The translations under genes were made by a program, and so were the position numbers. Below, one piece after another: positions 1 through 12,766 of a stretch of 64,000 nt of DNA; position 1 is the stretch's first letter, and each line of letters opens with the position of its first letter. The notes beneath the pieces were generated by a model. It saw only the letters and a list, made by a program, of their open reading frames with translations. It searched no databases and had not been told where the DNA came from. Source of the DNA: Botryotinia globosa (Eukaryota > Ascomycota > Leotiomycetes > Helotiales > Sclerotiniaceae); assembly GCA_014898425.1 (NCBI GenBank), contig RCSZ01000002.1:620001-684000 (forward strand). The letters are read 5' to 3'.

Positions 1-382
1 GATCCGCTGCGTAATTCTCTTTTAAATTTATCAGATCCGTCGAAACCTTGTCTAGTTTTCATACAGTCAGCCCTAGGCGCGTGTCTGCCTGCCTGTGACA
101 CTACCATACATCTTTCGTCACGCACTGAGCAGTCTATTTATCTCTCCAATCCCAGAATAGATGCTCGTATGCCATCATCGACCAATCTTTACTATATCTT
201 GAAGTAGTTAGATGTGATTCAGACATACTAGGAGTAATTCTTACTGATAACTGCAGTCGAAATATCAAATTTCTGGACAAAAGAATCCTCGGGGTCTGGA
301 ACAATCTAATACACTTTCAAGGTTCTGATCAATTGACGTCGCATTTGTAAAGATAAGCCAGTCTCAGATCTCATTACCTACA
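1..382. other. left edge, no gene seen
   Basis: No convincing coding region is visible on either strand. The stretch lies just downstream of the stop codon of the minus-strand DUF4185-type gene, so part of it is probably that gene's 3' untranslated region. Confidence 0.5.
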
Positions 383-1891
383 CTACTTGAACGAATTCAG
401 AAACCCTTTCGCTTTATCCTTCCAACCACCGTTGGGCTGCGGTAATGGACTCGATTGTTGTACAGTGTTTTCGTTCTCTCCTTCCATGGCAAAGTGTAAC
501 ATAGCTTGTACAACCATACCACCCATTTGTTTGCCATCACTCCAACTGATTCTCATTTCTCCTTTTTCCAACTTGCAGCTTCTCTCATGTGGATATAAAG
601 TATATCTTAGGCCGCCTCCTCCAAACTTCGGGATCTCAGGCCCCTCCCATTCTTCCCATGGCCCTTCTAATCGCGGTGCACATGCAATATATATCTTGTT
701 GGCCGGAAACTTGTTGTTCCCAAACCAAAGATATGGTCGACCTTTAGGTGCTAGTTCCGGAACCTTAATAATTGCGCCTTGCGCCTGGACCCGAATGAGA
801 TTGACGAGTTGATGAAGTGAGTAAGAACGATTCCATACTTTGCTTTTTCCATCGAGAGTATGAATGAGAAATTCGTAATTTTCCCGCGAGGTAAAATCAG
901 ACCCTGATCGAATGCGTGCCCAATGGTTTTTGAGGTCGAGGGTCGGAGATGGGGCATCCTTCGCACCAAAAAGATAAACATATCCATCATCTCCTACGAC
1001 ATAGGTTGTTATACCAAAATGTGGCTCATTTTCTCCGAAGAGCATATTGTCGCCCTAATTCTGTGAGTAATCTAAGCTGGGAAAAGGCCACAAAGATTTG
1101 AGGCCAAGAGCCGTAAATCGAACTTCTCCTCCCAGTTTTTGTAATAGATTGACGGTCACGCTCTCTGGGGATGAATGAATTGGAATTACATTACTCACCA
1201 TCAGTCTGTCCACTTTCAAAGAGTTGTCAGGTTGAACTTGAACTCGCGCAACACCCGTACCAAAACTCTTGCCAGCCGTAGATTCATGCTTTTAATATTA
1301 TTAGCCAAACCACATCCCACCAAGAACTTCTCCCACGCATTACGAAATAACCCCTCACCGTGTACATCTTCTCGTAAAATACCCACCCATCTCTTGCTCC
1401 CGGAAAATCTTCAATGATACCCCCAAATACCCAATTCACGACCCTATTGATCTTTTCTTTATTCTTTGGGTCCTTCTCATACTCTTCTTCGCTGCGCGTA
1501 TGAGGGATGAACGATGGTTGATATGCATTTTCATGCATGTATGTACAAGTTAATGGATCATTTTGGGCATCTGGAACATAGGCAACAGTATTGTTGGATA
1601 CTCCAACAAAATGATTCGAGGAACTATGACAGAAAGTATCGCCGAATAGATAGTATGTGTTGCCCCCAAGGTAAACGGGTCGACCTATGTCACGGGGATA
1701 TCGACGGCCAGAAACTAGCAGCCGAGTCGGTTAGAGTATATCATGAGATTTTGAGGATATTAACTAACCATCCTTGACTTCACCGAAAACTTGAATGTTT
1801 TTGATCTGAGGTGGCCTGTGTGAAAGCTTTAGAAGTCATATTGAATAATGCTTTCGTGATAACTTTGACCTTACCATTTCATGTGAGGCAT
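383..1891 (-). CDS. DUF4185-type beta-propeller protein (glycosidase-like), 5 exons
   Basis: I rebuilt five exons on the minus strand: 1891-1875, 1815-1769, 1714-1359, 1288-1199 and 1054-383, all phase-consistent, giving 393 aa. The start MPHMKWPPQIKNIQVFGEV runs into a DIGRPVYLGGNTYYLFGDTF block. That block (an aromatic-rich strand ending in FGDTF) is the hallmark of the DUF4185/DUF5005 five-bladed propeller families. A second blade signature, GYVYLFGA, follows the last junction, and YLWFGNNKFPANKIYIACAP comes later. No signal peptide or membrane helix is seen, so it is probably intracellular. As I recall, some bacterial DUF4185 proteins are endo-D-arabinanases (GH183); the substrate of fungal members is not known to me. 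The last intron (1198-1055) is the least certain: its donor GTGAGT is strong, and skipping it would leave an in-frame TAG at 1057-1055. It is divergent from the Fig1-like gene. Confidence 0.82.
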
Positions 1892-2589
1892 TTTGCTGGC
1901 GCCGGAAGGTTATGAAACTCTCGACAATCGGGATGGTATGCAATATACTAGATGGAAAGAGTATTGAGTGTATTCTTTTATACACCATCAATCCTGGAAG
2001 CATGCTCAATCTGCTGGTGTTGTGTGATGTCACCATCACAGGCATACATGTATACCTCGGTCAGCTCATGTTGGTAGATAATATCAGGGTTGTTATCAGC
2101 CGTTGCAATCGCGCCTTCCCCCCTATGAAGGTCCTTATCCACGCGGAGAAGCTAATCCACTAATATGTCGCTTGCTAGATCGTTGATTGGTGCTTGAGCA
2201 TTGGAGCTCTTATCTGAGATGATGGGGAGGGCTCGGGTGTGGGAAATATAAAATACAAATTAGTACTTTTTCTTGAAATTGGATGCCCGTCTACGATTTT
2301 GGCAAAATAGATGTAATGTATTGGGAATATTTACTTGTATAGTATGATAATAGTGTATATATCATGTATGCAAAGATAATTGGTTCAGTAATAAGCCACA
2401 ATGATATCTGCAAGTAAGCCCAACCCCTCCAAGCATCACCATAAATAATATCTTTATTAACATTATCACAATCCTCCAAGTCATCCTCATCACGAACAAC
2501 TAGGCTATCTCATTTCAAATAATACAAAATATCCATTCAACTCTCAAGGTCGTAAATCCCCGCCTCCACTCCCGCTCCCAACCCGCATA
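1892..2589. promoter_or_regulatory. shared divergent promoter region
   Basis: This 698-bp interval separates the start codons of the minus-strand DUF4185-type gene and the plus-strand Fig1-like gene, so it should hold both promoters. I see no third gene. The small open frames are short and lack family motifs. No specific transcription-factor site is claimed. Confidence 0.5.
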
Positions 2590-3653
2590 ATGCTCCCCCG
2601 CAAACTCTCAATCTTCATCTCCTTCTTCCGCTTTGGCTCAGATTTTCAGCACTTTCTAATTTTCCTTACATGTATCGGTATCGCTTGTCTTGGTAGGTAA
2701 TAAACTGTATTTCAAAACTCCCTCCCTTTCTTTTACATGACTCAATCCCAATCCCCATTTCCCCTCGACACTCCATTCCTCTACCCCTCCACCCCACCCA
2801 CCTAAACTCTAACCTCCAACTCACCACATCACCAACCAGTCCTCCTCCCAGTCAGCTGCACCACCCGTCCCACCCACATCATCTACCTCCTCTCTCTCTC
2901 CTACGCCTCCTCTCTCCCCTCCACTATCACCCAAACCCTCCACCGCAACCTCACCTCTCTCCTTCCCCCAAATACTCAAAATAGTTCTCTCATCATCCGC
3001 ACCGGCTACCGAGGAATATGTGTGGCTTCTCAGCTCGCAAGTTCGAGATGGGAATGCTCCCAACACGTCACGATATTAAAGGAGATAATCGCAAGCACCA
3101 CCACAGATACCAATATTGATATCGATCCCCTAAATCTCCTCAAACTAGCCGAGTCAGTGAGGAAAAGAATTGTATTCGATGGATTACTGTGCGTTTTCTT
3201 TCTAGCCTCCCTACCTTCCCAATCCTGTACAAAACATCCTCAGATTTAAAAACCCCCACCGCCCTAACACCCCCCAGTTACATCTCCTTCGCCCTCACTC
3301 TCGTAACCCTCCTCCTCCTCACCCTCATCCCCCGCTGGAAAACTGATAGAAACCCCGACACCAATTCCGAACGGCAAGTAAAATCCTTTCCCTCTTTGGC
3401 CCTCAGCATGGCACTCGGCCTAATCAGTGGTTTCGCCTTCCTCTTCGCATTTACATCTATTCTCTGGCAGCATTTGGCCGCGGTGACTGCTTCGCGATTC
3501 ATCGAGCGGATGAGTTATGGAAGTGTAGTGGCGAGGGTGGGAAGTAACGCTATGGTAATAGGGTGGCTGGGAGTGTTGATGTTATGGTTTGCGTTTATGG
3601 GGTGTTTACTCATGGTGTTGAGTTTGAGGAAAGTGAGGAGAACTTTTGGGTAA
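2590..3653 (+). CDS. Fig1-like four-transmembrane protein (claudin-like fold), 3 exons
   Basis: Exons 2590-2692, 2840-3188 and 3278-3653 join in phase to give 275 aa. The last intron has a CTAAC branch point just before CCCCAG. The protein has one N-terminal hydrophobic segment (about 8-40), a long extracytoplasmic loop, then three more membrane helices (about 149-168, 188-218, 236-262). In the loop, G90-Y-R-G-I-C95 is followed by W105-E-C107. This is the G-x-x-G-x-C ... W-x-C signature of the Fig1/SUR7/claudin-like group, in which two cysteines are thought to form a disulfide. Yeast Fig1 works in low-affinity Ca2+ uptake and membrane fusion during mating, and homologs in filamentous fungi affect sexual development; the same role here is inference. 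A SUR7/PalI-type eisosome protein is the main alternative. It is convergent with the tyrosinase gene, whose stop lies 208 bp away. Confidence 0.75.
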
Positions 3654-3861
3654 TGTAACAAGTTTCGGAAATGAGATAACATATCACTGAAAATTAAAAA
3701 GAATTGTCGTGCAACATCTTTTTCGTATCATCTATCGGCTATTCAATATCCAACATGCAAAATGGTATCATCGGATCATCTAAAAAGTTCCATCCCCCAA
3801 AGAAAATCGATTAAAAAGTCACAACTCCCCGTCATGTCATGTAAATGAAACTAGGAACAGA

Positions 3862-5963
3862 TTAATATCCCTTTAGAGTTGTATTTCCCAATGCTTCCTT
3901 CAGCTCTTCGACAAATAATTCCAGGCGACTAATCATCGAACCCCATTTTGGCAATTCATGATCAGCCGTACTTTGTTGGACACTGGAGCTCACCACACTT
4001 AGCTTCAAACTTGGCACGGCCGAGTTGTCAATTTCCGTGTCATTTAGAAGTGTGATTCGGTATTGGAGATTCTTTCTGAGATATGGTTCGACATCCACAT
4101 CGTCCAGTGATCTCAGGTGACCTTCGGAAATATCGTCGAGCAAAGCACTAGTAAGAGGGATTGTTCCTGTGACCAATTGGTTAGGATCAGCTGCAGAGGC
4201 ACCGGAGGATGAAAGCTTCGCAAAAACGCAGTGAGTGCCGACTAGATTGGGTTCGAAGGACCAGCTCGAGGGGTCATCACTGAAAGGTCCGAGGAAGACG
4301 TGAATGAAGAACGACCTGGAAAGGGCGAATTTCTCGACTTGAATATTAGCAATCCATTCAGTGTATTGACCGTTTGGGGCGAGGGCGAAGGAGAGAAGAT
4401 CATATGTTGAATTAAGTTGATGCTCCCGTCCTAATAATTTGGAAGCAAGACCTGGAACCAAGCCGCGAGAAACCGTTTTTGCCGGAGCAGTGGTCCCGTA
4501 TAGAAGGTTTATGGCCTTGATAGCTTGAGCAGTTGTATTCCCCCCTTTTCGTGTTTCCGGATATGCATAGCCAAAAGATTCCGTTGATACAACATCAGAA
4601 GAAGCATAGAAGTCGTTTCCATCGGCGTTATAAAATGGTTTAAGTGGTGTAGATACATCTTGAGTAGTTCCAGCCGTCATGGTGAAAGTGCTATATGACG
4701 CTTCTCTGGGAGTAACGTAACTGTCAGGGTTCAAGGTCTGCCAGATGGCAAAACAACGGTCGATCATTGTATGATGAAGAAAGAAAAGTGGATCAAAGGA
4801 AGAGTAATCAATATAAGACATGTGGCCACCACTGCCTGTCAATCCGTGGATTTGATCGTGAAGAGATTCAATGGAATCGAAATCTCCTGGGCTAGAGTCG
4901 GTTATCCATGCTTCATTACTGAACGTGCTGTAGTCGTGATAATTGGTGAAGAGGTTGTAGAGACGGTTTCGGAACGAAGCAGCACTGTTATCAAGCTGTT
5001 GAGCAACAAGGTTGTTCTGTGAAGTAGCAGAGGCATCATTGGATGTTGGATATCTCAAAGTTTGGGGAAATTGGCTGAACTGAGAATTGTTAGTTGGCAA
5101 TTCCTAATAAATAATTCACATGCAACTTACAGGTGCATCGGGCAACTCCGACGGGTCCAAAGGATTGAAGTGATAACTGAACAGTGGATTGGAAATCGTT
5201 TGAACACCGGCAGGGCCATTGACAGTAACAGTTGGGGTCGAAACACTCGGGGGTAAAACACTCTCCCCAGTGGGCGGCACCACAGCCCAATCCCAATATG
5301 GGATACGGAAGTTGGCTGCAGCGGCAGTATACCTGTCTCTCTCGGCTCCAGCGGGGAACTGTTCTGCAATGAATACAACGACACTATGGAGTACTTGCTA
5401 CAGAAAGTGTCATTAGGTGTGTCTCAGATGGCATGCATAGGATGTCTACCTCATAAAGTGCCAAGTAAGGCCTGTGCCAAGTAGGGAAGAGAATCGAGAC
5501 ATGGGTACAATATCCATTATTTTCGTCGCCAGGAGTTGCTTGAACTCCGTCATATGGGAGATAAGGTCTACCGTGAATGCCTTTATTAAGGGGTTAGCAG
5601 TTTACCATTTACTGGGTAGCATCGATAAATACCGGCTATTTGATACCACGAACGGATATCTGATTGATTGATAGTTTGCATCATTGATACTCCCAAAATA
5701 TATAGCTCCCAAAGATCCGCATTCTTTTGTAGATCCCGGATTTCTTGACGAACTGGTATTGATGAATCTGAGCTGTTGAATGAGACTCCAGTAGTGGGCA
5801 TAGGAGTGACATCCCGTTTCAAAAGTGCTCCCATGTCTACACCATAATCATAACCCCTCGGTCGATGATCGCGAGGCCTTGGAATTGCATGTGCTGTTTG
5901 TGAGAGAAATAAACCAGCAATGGTCAGAAGAGACACGACTGAGGCTCCTCGAAAGAAGACCAT
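3862..5963 (-). CDS. secreted tyrosinase (type-3 copper polyphenol oxidase), 4 exons
   Basis: Exons 5963-5633, 5580-5450, 5397-5131 and 5079-3862 join in phase to give 648 aa. The N-terminus is a signal peptide (MVFFRG, then a hydrophobic core ending at AHA26). The CuA site is seen as H113 (GIHGRPY), C135-x-H137 and H146 in [13 protein letters not shown]; the Cys-x-His pair is the usual thioether-forming one of fungal tyrosinases. The CuB site is H317-D-Q-I-H321 and [10 protein letters not shown]346 followed by D-R. After FGYAYPE (412-418), a tyrosine-rich motif typical of the end of the catalytic domain, about 230 residues form the C-terminal region, which in this family covers the active site until it is cleaved. 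The enzyme oxidises monophenols/diphenols to quinones (melanin formation, phenolic detoxification). All copper ligands are present, so it looks functional. An upstream in-frame TTG was rejected as start in favour of ATG 5963. Confidence 0.93.
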
Positions 5964-6660
5964 TTTGATAAGAATTGGCAAATTGCCAGTGAGAAATCAC
6001 GTAAATATGGCGAATAATCTTCAGATTAAGTTCTCTCCAATGTTGTGACAACTCTGTAGTAGTCAAGACTGCGATTGGCGATGGATTGAATTCTTCAAGG
6101 AGTAGAAAGTAAAGCAGAAGAAAGGTTTGAAAACTGTAACTTCAGATTCACCGGATGAAATACTTGGGCACTGTAATGAGCGTGAATGCAAACAAATGAA
6201 TGGACGAGAATGAGATGGCGATGAGAGAGAACGGCGCCCACTACTCAGTGCTCAAGCAGAATGGATGAATGAAAGAGTGAATGAATGAATGGATGAATCC
6301 AACAAGACGGTAAATGAATGTGTGTAAAGAAATCGAGGGATAAGAAGGGAGTAATGCAAATCAAAAAAAGAAATGAGATTCAAATGACGAAATATCCGCG
6401 GTTACATATTCTTCTTGTAATGTGATTTGAATTTGAATTGAATTTGAATTGAATTTGAATTGTTTCTTTTCCCCAAGAATATTGGTGGAACATAGAGAAC
6501 CTTATGATGGATGTAAGAAAAGATTAATTAGGGCTCATGTGGGAATCCACGAACCAACAACACCTTAGCATGACTCCAGGCTGAGCCTCAGTCAGTTGGA
6601 GATTGGCATTGAAGGAATGGCCACCCAGCCGTATGAAATAAGAAAAATAAAGATGATACT

Positions 6661-6711
6661 GGAACTTGGAACTTGGAACTTGGAACTTGGATCTTGGATC
6701 TTGGATCTTGG
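6661..6711. repeat. 9-bp minisatellite (GGAACTTGG/GGATCTTGG)
   Basis: About five and a half tandem copies. The first copies read GGAACTTGG and the later ones GGATCTTGG, so a single A-to-T variant spread through half of the array. Confidence 0.9.
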
Positions 6712-7599
6712 AAGCGTCCATCGGCAGGTTGCCGTTAGGATTCCTGTAGCGTCCCATTAGGATGGATTTGTGGTCACTGGCCATCAATGAAATTTGAAGA
6801 TCACCATCCTTTGACCATTGTTGGAGGCGAAGTTCAGCAGCTCATTTTAGGACCGTGACAGTAGCTCCATAGTCCATAGTCCATAGTCCATGGTAGTGGG
6901 AGTAGCAGTCGCACGTACATGGTGGTAAGAGGTAGTATTGGTAGTAGATCTTGTAGAGATCAGGTTTAGTTTGTCGTCCCAAGAAAGTTTGAGGAATTAA
7001 GGATTATGAAAAGTATGAAAAGTATGAAAAGAGGAGCTCGGCTGGAGAAATCCTCAAGATTAAGGTTAAGGTTAATGATTACTGTATTTACGCTTTTTCT
7101 ACAGGTCCGACGTTGCCACGTTGGGGAACTATACGAGTTTACAATTCAAGAGAAATTACGAGATTAATCATCCATCCCATGTGATCATCTTCCTATCTAC
7201 GAGATAATCTATGAGACTCTTGTTGCTACATACTTCTATCATCATTCAGATGGAAATCGATATATTCTCCACCTCTTCGATCACTAGGTATTCTTACCTA
7301 GCTATGTACAGAATACAACACAATTCATTCATTATTGTTTCAGAAATCAGTTCATCTCGATTCTCGAGTCAGATTCAACCTTTGCTTTTGTTCATGTGCC
7401 GTCCTATCCATCTACCGACCTTTTCATCTAGCATAGCTACTGCATACAAGTGTCGACCGGCCTACCTTCCCAGATACTCGGTCCTCACCTCGAAGGAGAC
7501 CAACAACTTCCTATCTTCATGAACTGTACACCAGGCGGTACTACTATTAGCTTACCTTCCATTGGCTAGAAAATCTCCCGTGAGAATGATTGATACATG

Positions 7600-7646
7600 A
7601 TGCCAGTGCCAGTGCTAGTGCTAGTGCCAGTGCCAGTGCCAGTCAG
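7600..7646. repeat. hexanucleotide repeat (CAGTGC/TAGTGC)
   Basis: About seven copies of a 6-bp unit with C/T variants, in the intergenic region between tyrosinase and RPA135. Any peptide read from it (alternating Ala-Ser or Val-Pro) is an artefact of the repeat. Confidence 0.9.
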
Positions 7647-8628
7647 TGCCAATACCCTATTTCCAACATCTTTCTTCCTCTTTTCCGTCGTCGTCTCGTC
7701 GTCTTCCAAGTTCTTGCCCATTCTTCCATCTTGCGCCGCTTACCCCCCTCAGCACTGCGGACGCCTTGGCATACTACTTACTTCATTTAGTCATTCGCTC
7801 CTTTCTCGTGTCATTCATCAATCATTATACAGCTAAGATTATTGCCTCTTTCAGATGTCTCGATACAATCCAGTCCATCTGCCGTGGTTGTATTTTACGT
7901 ACCTGCCTAGGTGAGCATGCTTTATTGGACGGTGGGTAGATGTGAGATGTCTTTACTAAATAGTTAGTCTAGTACCATCTACTGAGTTAGTAGTTTCACC
8001 AAAATAGCATTCAATTCTAGGAGCGAGAAGAGGAGACTCTGAGTGCTACGCCGATTGTTAATCTACCGGTATCTGTCATTAAACCGTCGAAGAAATCATC
8101 TAGTAGATACTATACCCTTGTTTCATCATGAGGTGAGCACATAAATCCATCGAAAGCATCTAGCAGACCCAACATACGCGTCTATGTTCTCTTCCAAAAA
8201 GTCTCCACAATATCAAGATCCATACTCCAACATAATCAACGTAAATTCATACAAACAAGATCAAATCACAACCCCAAAGACATCCACAGTTTTGGTTTTC
8301 ATAACATTTCATTCAATCCTGTTACACTTTTAACACGTATCACGTGCATATACACTAAATTAGCTCGTACATTAGGTAAGCAAGGATCATTATCTTGGTC
8401 CTTGTCTTCTAGTCCTAAATAATATCTCTTTTACTTTACACAACCTTTACAAATCCTGAATCAATAATCTCCATCTTTCGACGATCCATGCATTTAGTGC
8501 CCAACAAAATTAAAAGAAGTACCCCTTGTAAATGCTACAATTATTCCTTTTCCCAAGAACGCCTGCCAAATTTCAATTCGTCAAATCATCTTTTCCTCTC
8601 CCCATACTCTCCCCGCGAGTCACGCCAT

Positions 8629-11600
8629 TCAAGGTCCAACATTATACTTCAACTTGATACCCATAGCCGCCAATTCAACATCCAAATACTTCAACACACC
8701 CGGAACAGCCACAACAGTGGTATCCTCACCACCTACCCATCTCTGTCCCTTACCATCTTCCCATACCTCTCCTCCACCCAACTTTCCTTCTGCTCTCGTC
8801 GCACACTTTCTACATCTGACCACGCCAGTTCCCTTCTTCTTGCTTGCAAATGCCGAAACGGTAGGTTGAGTTGACAAGAAAGTTCCACATTCCTTGCAGA
8901 TCCACGATTTGGTGTAATCAGAGCAGTTGAGTAATCTATCTTGCAACAAGAAAGCAGTACCGTGAGCTAGTAAAGAATCACGTTCCATCTCTCCCACACG
9001 AATACCACCACCCTTCTTTCTACCCTTGATTGGTTGTCCAGTAAGTTGTGTGACTGGGCCTGTGGTTCTAACTTGGTATTTATCGTTTACCATGTGACGA
9101 AGACGTTGGTAATAGACAACTCCAATGTAAATATCGGCGTGCAACTCCTCTCCGGTAATACCAGAATACATAGGCTCATTGCCGTAGTAATTGTATCCGG
9201 CCTTCATCAATTGATGTCCAAAGTAGTCACCGGCCTTATGTTCCTCGTCGAATTTGAACGGGGTGCTATCTTGAGCCAAACCATGTAATGCACCAGCTTT
9301 TCCGGCCAAAGACTCGACAAACATACCAATAGTCATACGGGAAGGGAAAGCGTGAGGATTGATGATGGTATCAGGTTGAATACCAGACTCCGTGAATGGC
9401 ATATCGACTGCTGGCCATTTTTGTGAACAAACACCCTTTTGTCCGTGACGACTCGAAAACTTGTCTCCGATGACTGGGGAACGAGGGATGCGGAGTTTGA
9501 CAGAAATGGCTTGACAAGGTTCTATTCCGTTCTCATTTCCAATCAATCGAACTTCCTCAATGAATGCAATTTCAGTCTCCTTGTATTTCTCGAAATGAGT
9601 TTGACCGTCTCGATTGACGTATTTTCCATTCTCATCCATCGAAACTGTATGCCATGCAGCAATCAAATCACCGTTTTGAACCATTCGGCCAATGAATGGT
9701 AAACCATCCTCATCAATGACTGCTTTCCATTCAGCTTTCACGAGTCCACCAGGAGCGAAACCAAAGAGCTTCTTGATATTTCTAGCAGATCGAGATTTGT
9801 GCCCCTCCTCCAATTCGTACTTTTTGGTCTTGTAAATCGTTCCGTGACCGAAGCCGCGCTCGTGCGCGGACTTGTTGATAATCATAGCGTCGTCCATGTC
9901 GTATCCAGTGTAAGAAATGACGGCAACAACGGAGTTCATTCCGTTAGGGAAGTTATCAAAACCATATTCATTATGAAGTGGTGCGCGGACAATCGGAGTT
10001 TGTCCAGTTTGAAGGCGGTAAGCTTTGTTGTCAGTTCTGTAACGAATGGCGGTACCGGGTGTACCCATAGATTGTTTACCCATCTGACATTGGTACATGT
10101 TTCTGGGCGATTGGTTGAAATCGGAGAAGGGGGTCATGTTAGCAAGGATAGAAAGAATATGAGTAGGGTCAAACTCGACGTGAGTGTGTTCCCCAGATTC
10201 GATCTCTTGCTCGGTAACTGCAATAGACATGAAAGGTTGTTCGAGTGGTCCAACAAAATCTTCTTTATCGAGAGGCAGATATTTCACTGGTCTGACCATT
10301 CTAGCTGGCGCAGCAGATAGATAGATACCTGGATATTGCCCACCGTGTGAATTAGGAATATAACCAATTTCCAAATTGGTTGGAACACCATGTGACTTTT
10401 CAACCTTCCAGTAGCGTAGAGTATCCGCAATGACGAGAGATTGCTTGGGTGAACACCAGCCCATAATCTTTCCGTCTAATTGAACAACAACACTATCGTC
10501 AGTAGATGATGAGCCGGTGCTAACGACTCCCAGTTCAGAAAGAAGCTTTGGTAAAGCCGATACATCCGAGGCGTGTGTGAGAATTATGCATTTGTGTGAA
10601 AGATGGTTGAGCAGTCCACAAGGACTCCCATCAGGAGTGTGGACAGGACACATGAAACCCCAACTCTCTGGCAACAACTTACGAACAGTAGTAGTCTTCA
10701 ATTGAGCGAAGAAACTACCTCTGTGAATCATACGGAAATGGGCGATAAATCGTAGGAAATTAATCTTTTCCGCGACAACCGTAAATCCAGAAGTTTGTTG
10801 AAGATCCAAACCCGTTGGACTAACAAGATTTCCAGTAGACATGAAGTACTCCAAAGCACCACCAACGTGTTCATTTGTCCTTGAACAAATTTTGACCGGG
10901 AAATCTTTCAAGAATTCTGGAGTCGCAAAGTTGTTTTCTGGACTTCGTCGAACATAATCCCTCAACGCCATTCTCAAACTAGTGTGAAGCCAATCTTCAA
11001 GTCTCTCTTTGATAATCATACCGAACAAGAATCCTCCGAGTAAAATTTCTTGATTCTGAACCGCATCAGGATTGTCTCCAGCACAATCTCCAGCAACCAA
11101 AGAATACAACTTTCTAGTCATGAAAAGAAGCATCTTGAATTTGTCCTTGTCTTGCGCTTCTGTAACGTCGGTATTTCCGAGATGAACAAGAACGATTTTG
11201 CGTAGGAATTCCGTTCCGACATCGTAGTTTGACATGGTGTCTGGAACTCCAAGGACAATTCTGAATTTCTCACCCAAGTATGCTCGAGTCTTGCTCTTTG
11301 TGTATAACCCGTAGGCCTTGTATGTGCGTAATAGCAATTCCACACGATCAGTTAAGAATGTGTTGTCTGCTCCCTTCGAACCAGCAGCACCAACAAGTCC
11401 TTCAAAGATTTCCTTATCGTTTGTTTCCACCAATGCCTTCAAAATCATCATAGCGGGTACAAGGAATTCGTTCTTGCGCCACGAGAAACGGAAAGTAACA
11501 TTTCCATCGTTGAGGTAGTGAAGAACGTTGGTTTGAGAAGTTTGATCTGGTCGTACGGATCGAATGAGCATACCAAATTCGGTGTATGTTGGACCTCTGC

Positions 11601-12305
11601 CTTTGAATGAAGGTCTGATGATGGCCATAGGAAAGTTTCTTCGATTGACAACGAGAAGACGAATAATTTTCTCAATTCCGTTCACCACGAAGTATCCTCC
11701 AAGCTCTTCGGATTCCTCTTTCCTTTGCACAAGTTGTGCAGGTGAGTTATTTTGAAGATGACATTTATTTGACTAGAGAAAAAGGTCAGCTCAATCCGAG
11801 AATTTGAGTTCACGAGGGCTTATACCATCAACATCAAAGGCAATTGCCCAAGATCTCTGATAAACTCTTTTGGATCCCCGTTGTTAATCGAATACTCCAT
11901 GCGCGCCGACATCTTTCCCCTGTAGGTAACATGTCGTTCTCTGCATTCTGCCGGTAAGATTTCTCTGTTTTTGGTAGAGAACTTATTGGATGCAGGTAAC
12001 ATAGACTTTTCGACGAAGACTTCCTTAATCCTCACAGTCAACTTATTCTTTCCTCCTGGACCTAGTCTATCATCTCCATCGAGATAGGTTTTGGAACCAA
12101 TATCCAATAAACCTTGGGCAATTAAGCCATCTTTCTCGAACAGTGCATTGAATGATTCGATATGAGGAGCGACTGCAGCGGTAAGTGCAGGATATGCTGT
12201 GTGATCCTTTGGGGGGTCTCGGAAAAGTTTCTCTCTTCGAATGGTATCAAACTCGTGAGTCCATTTGGTGTTTGTAGGAGCGGAGGTAGACTTCGAGGGA
12301 GCCAT
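8629..12305 (-). CDS. RPA135: DNA-directed RNA polymerase I subunit RPA2 (Rpa135)
   Basis: Two exons, 12305-11826 and 11772-8629, join in phase to give 1207 aa, against about 1203 in yeast Rpa135. It is the second-largest subunit of nucleolar RNA polymerase I and forms one side of the catalytic cleft for rRNA synthesis. The family blocks occur in order: RKEESEELGGYFVVNGIEK just after the intron, PESWGFMCPVHTPDGSPCGL, GYDMDDAMIINKSAHERGFG, GDKFSSRHGQKGVCSQKW, and INPHAFPSRMTIGMFVESLA. A C-terminal zinc site is formed by C1119-x2-C1122 and C1147-x2-C1150. The KEESEELGGYF block and the Pol I-type segment before the zinc site separate it from the Pol II and Pol III paralogs. The start ATG at 12305 sits in a CACCATGG context. 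Divergent from ARL8. Confidence 0.97.
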
Positions 12306-12312
12306 GGTGAAG

Positions 12313-12396
12313 CTAAACGCAATTGATTAGTTAATGTAAGTTCATTGAGAGTATATTCGAAAGGCTAATGAAGCTTGAAGCAAAACAAATACTTAC
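12313..12396 (-). other. probable 5'-UTR intron of RPA135
   Basis: On the minus strand, GTAAGT (12396-12391) is followed by an ACTAAT branch-like site and the acceptor GCGTTTAG, which ends at 12313, only 7 bases before the start codon. Length (84 bp) and signals match the other introns of the window. Not proven without transcripts. Confidence 0.6.
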
Positions 12397-12669
12397 GATC
12401 AAAGCAAATCCTTCAATTCATGGGAAACTTTACCTTCTCGAAAGAAATTGTTGATATCAAATGAACTGAACGGCGTGTATCAGTTGCGGCAGAAAAAAAA
12501 AACTTTTGATTATATAAGCTATCCAGGTATTTATCTCTTATCGTCACAATGATAGCTTTGACTTGACACGTGATTGATTGGGTGAGATTGGTACTGGACG
12601 GAGGGGAGGGTACGTAGAGTCAGGTCGAGGCTTTTAAATTGTTCCTTGGGGGAAATGTTGGAGGATGAG

Positions 12670-12766
12670 TAGGATGGGTAGGATGGGTAGGTAGGATGGG
12701 TAGAATAGATAGAATAGGTAGAATAGGTAGAATAGGTAGAATAGGTAGAATAGGTAGAATAGGTAT
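12670..12766. repeat. 9-bp minisatellite (GAATAGGTA/GGATGGGTA)
   Basis: About eleven tandem copies. The left copies are GGATGGGTA and the right copies GAATAGGTA. The two versions differ only by two G/A transitions. It lies about 0.4 kb upstream of the RPA135 start. Confidence 0.9.

Larger units (their letters stand above)
5964..8628. other. long intergenic region with microsatellites
   Basis: This 2.66-kb interval lies between the tyrosinase start and the RPA135 stop. I find no gene with family motifs or a plausible spliced structure. It should contain the tyrosinase promoter and the 3' end of RPA135. Simple repeats are dense: an 11-bp unit at 6428-6461, a 9-bp unit (GGAACTTGG type) at 6661-6711, a 7-bp unit at 6866-6891, and a 6-bp GTGCCA/GTGCTA unit at 7600-7646. 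Confidence 0.5.

Noticed and set aside
8488..8874. Plus-strand open frames over the RPA135 locus (also at 9034-11755)
   Set aside because: These are antisense shadows of the conserved RPA135 coding exon.
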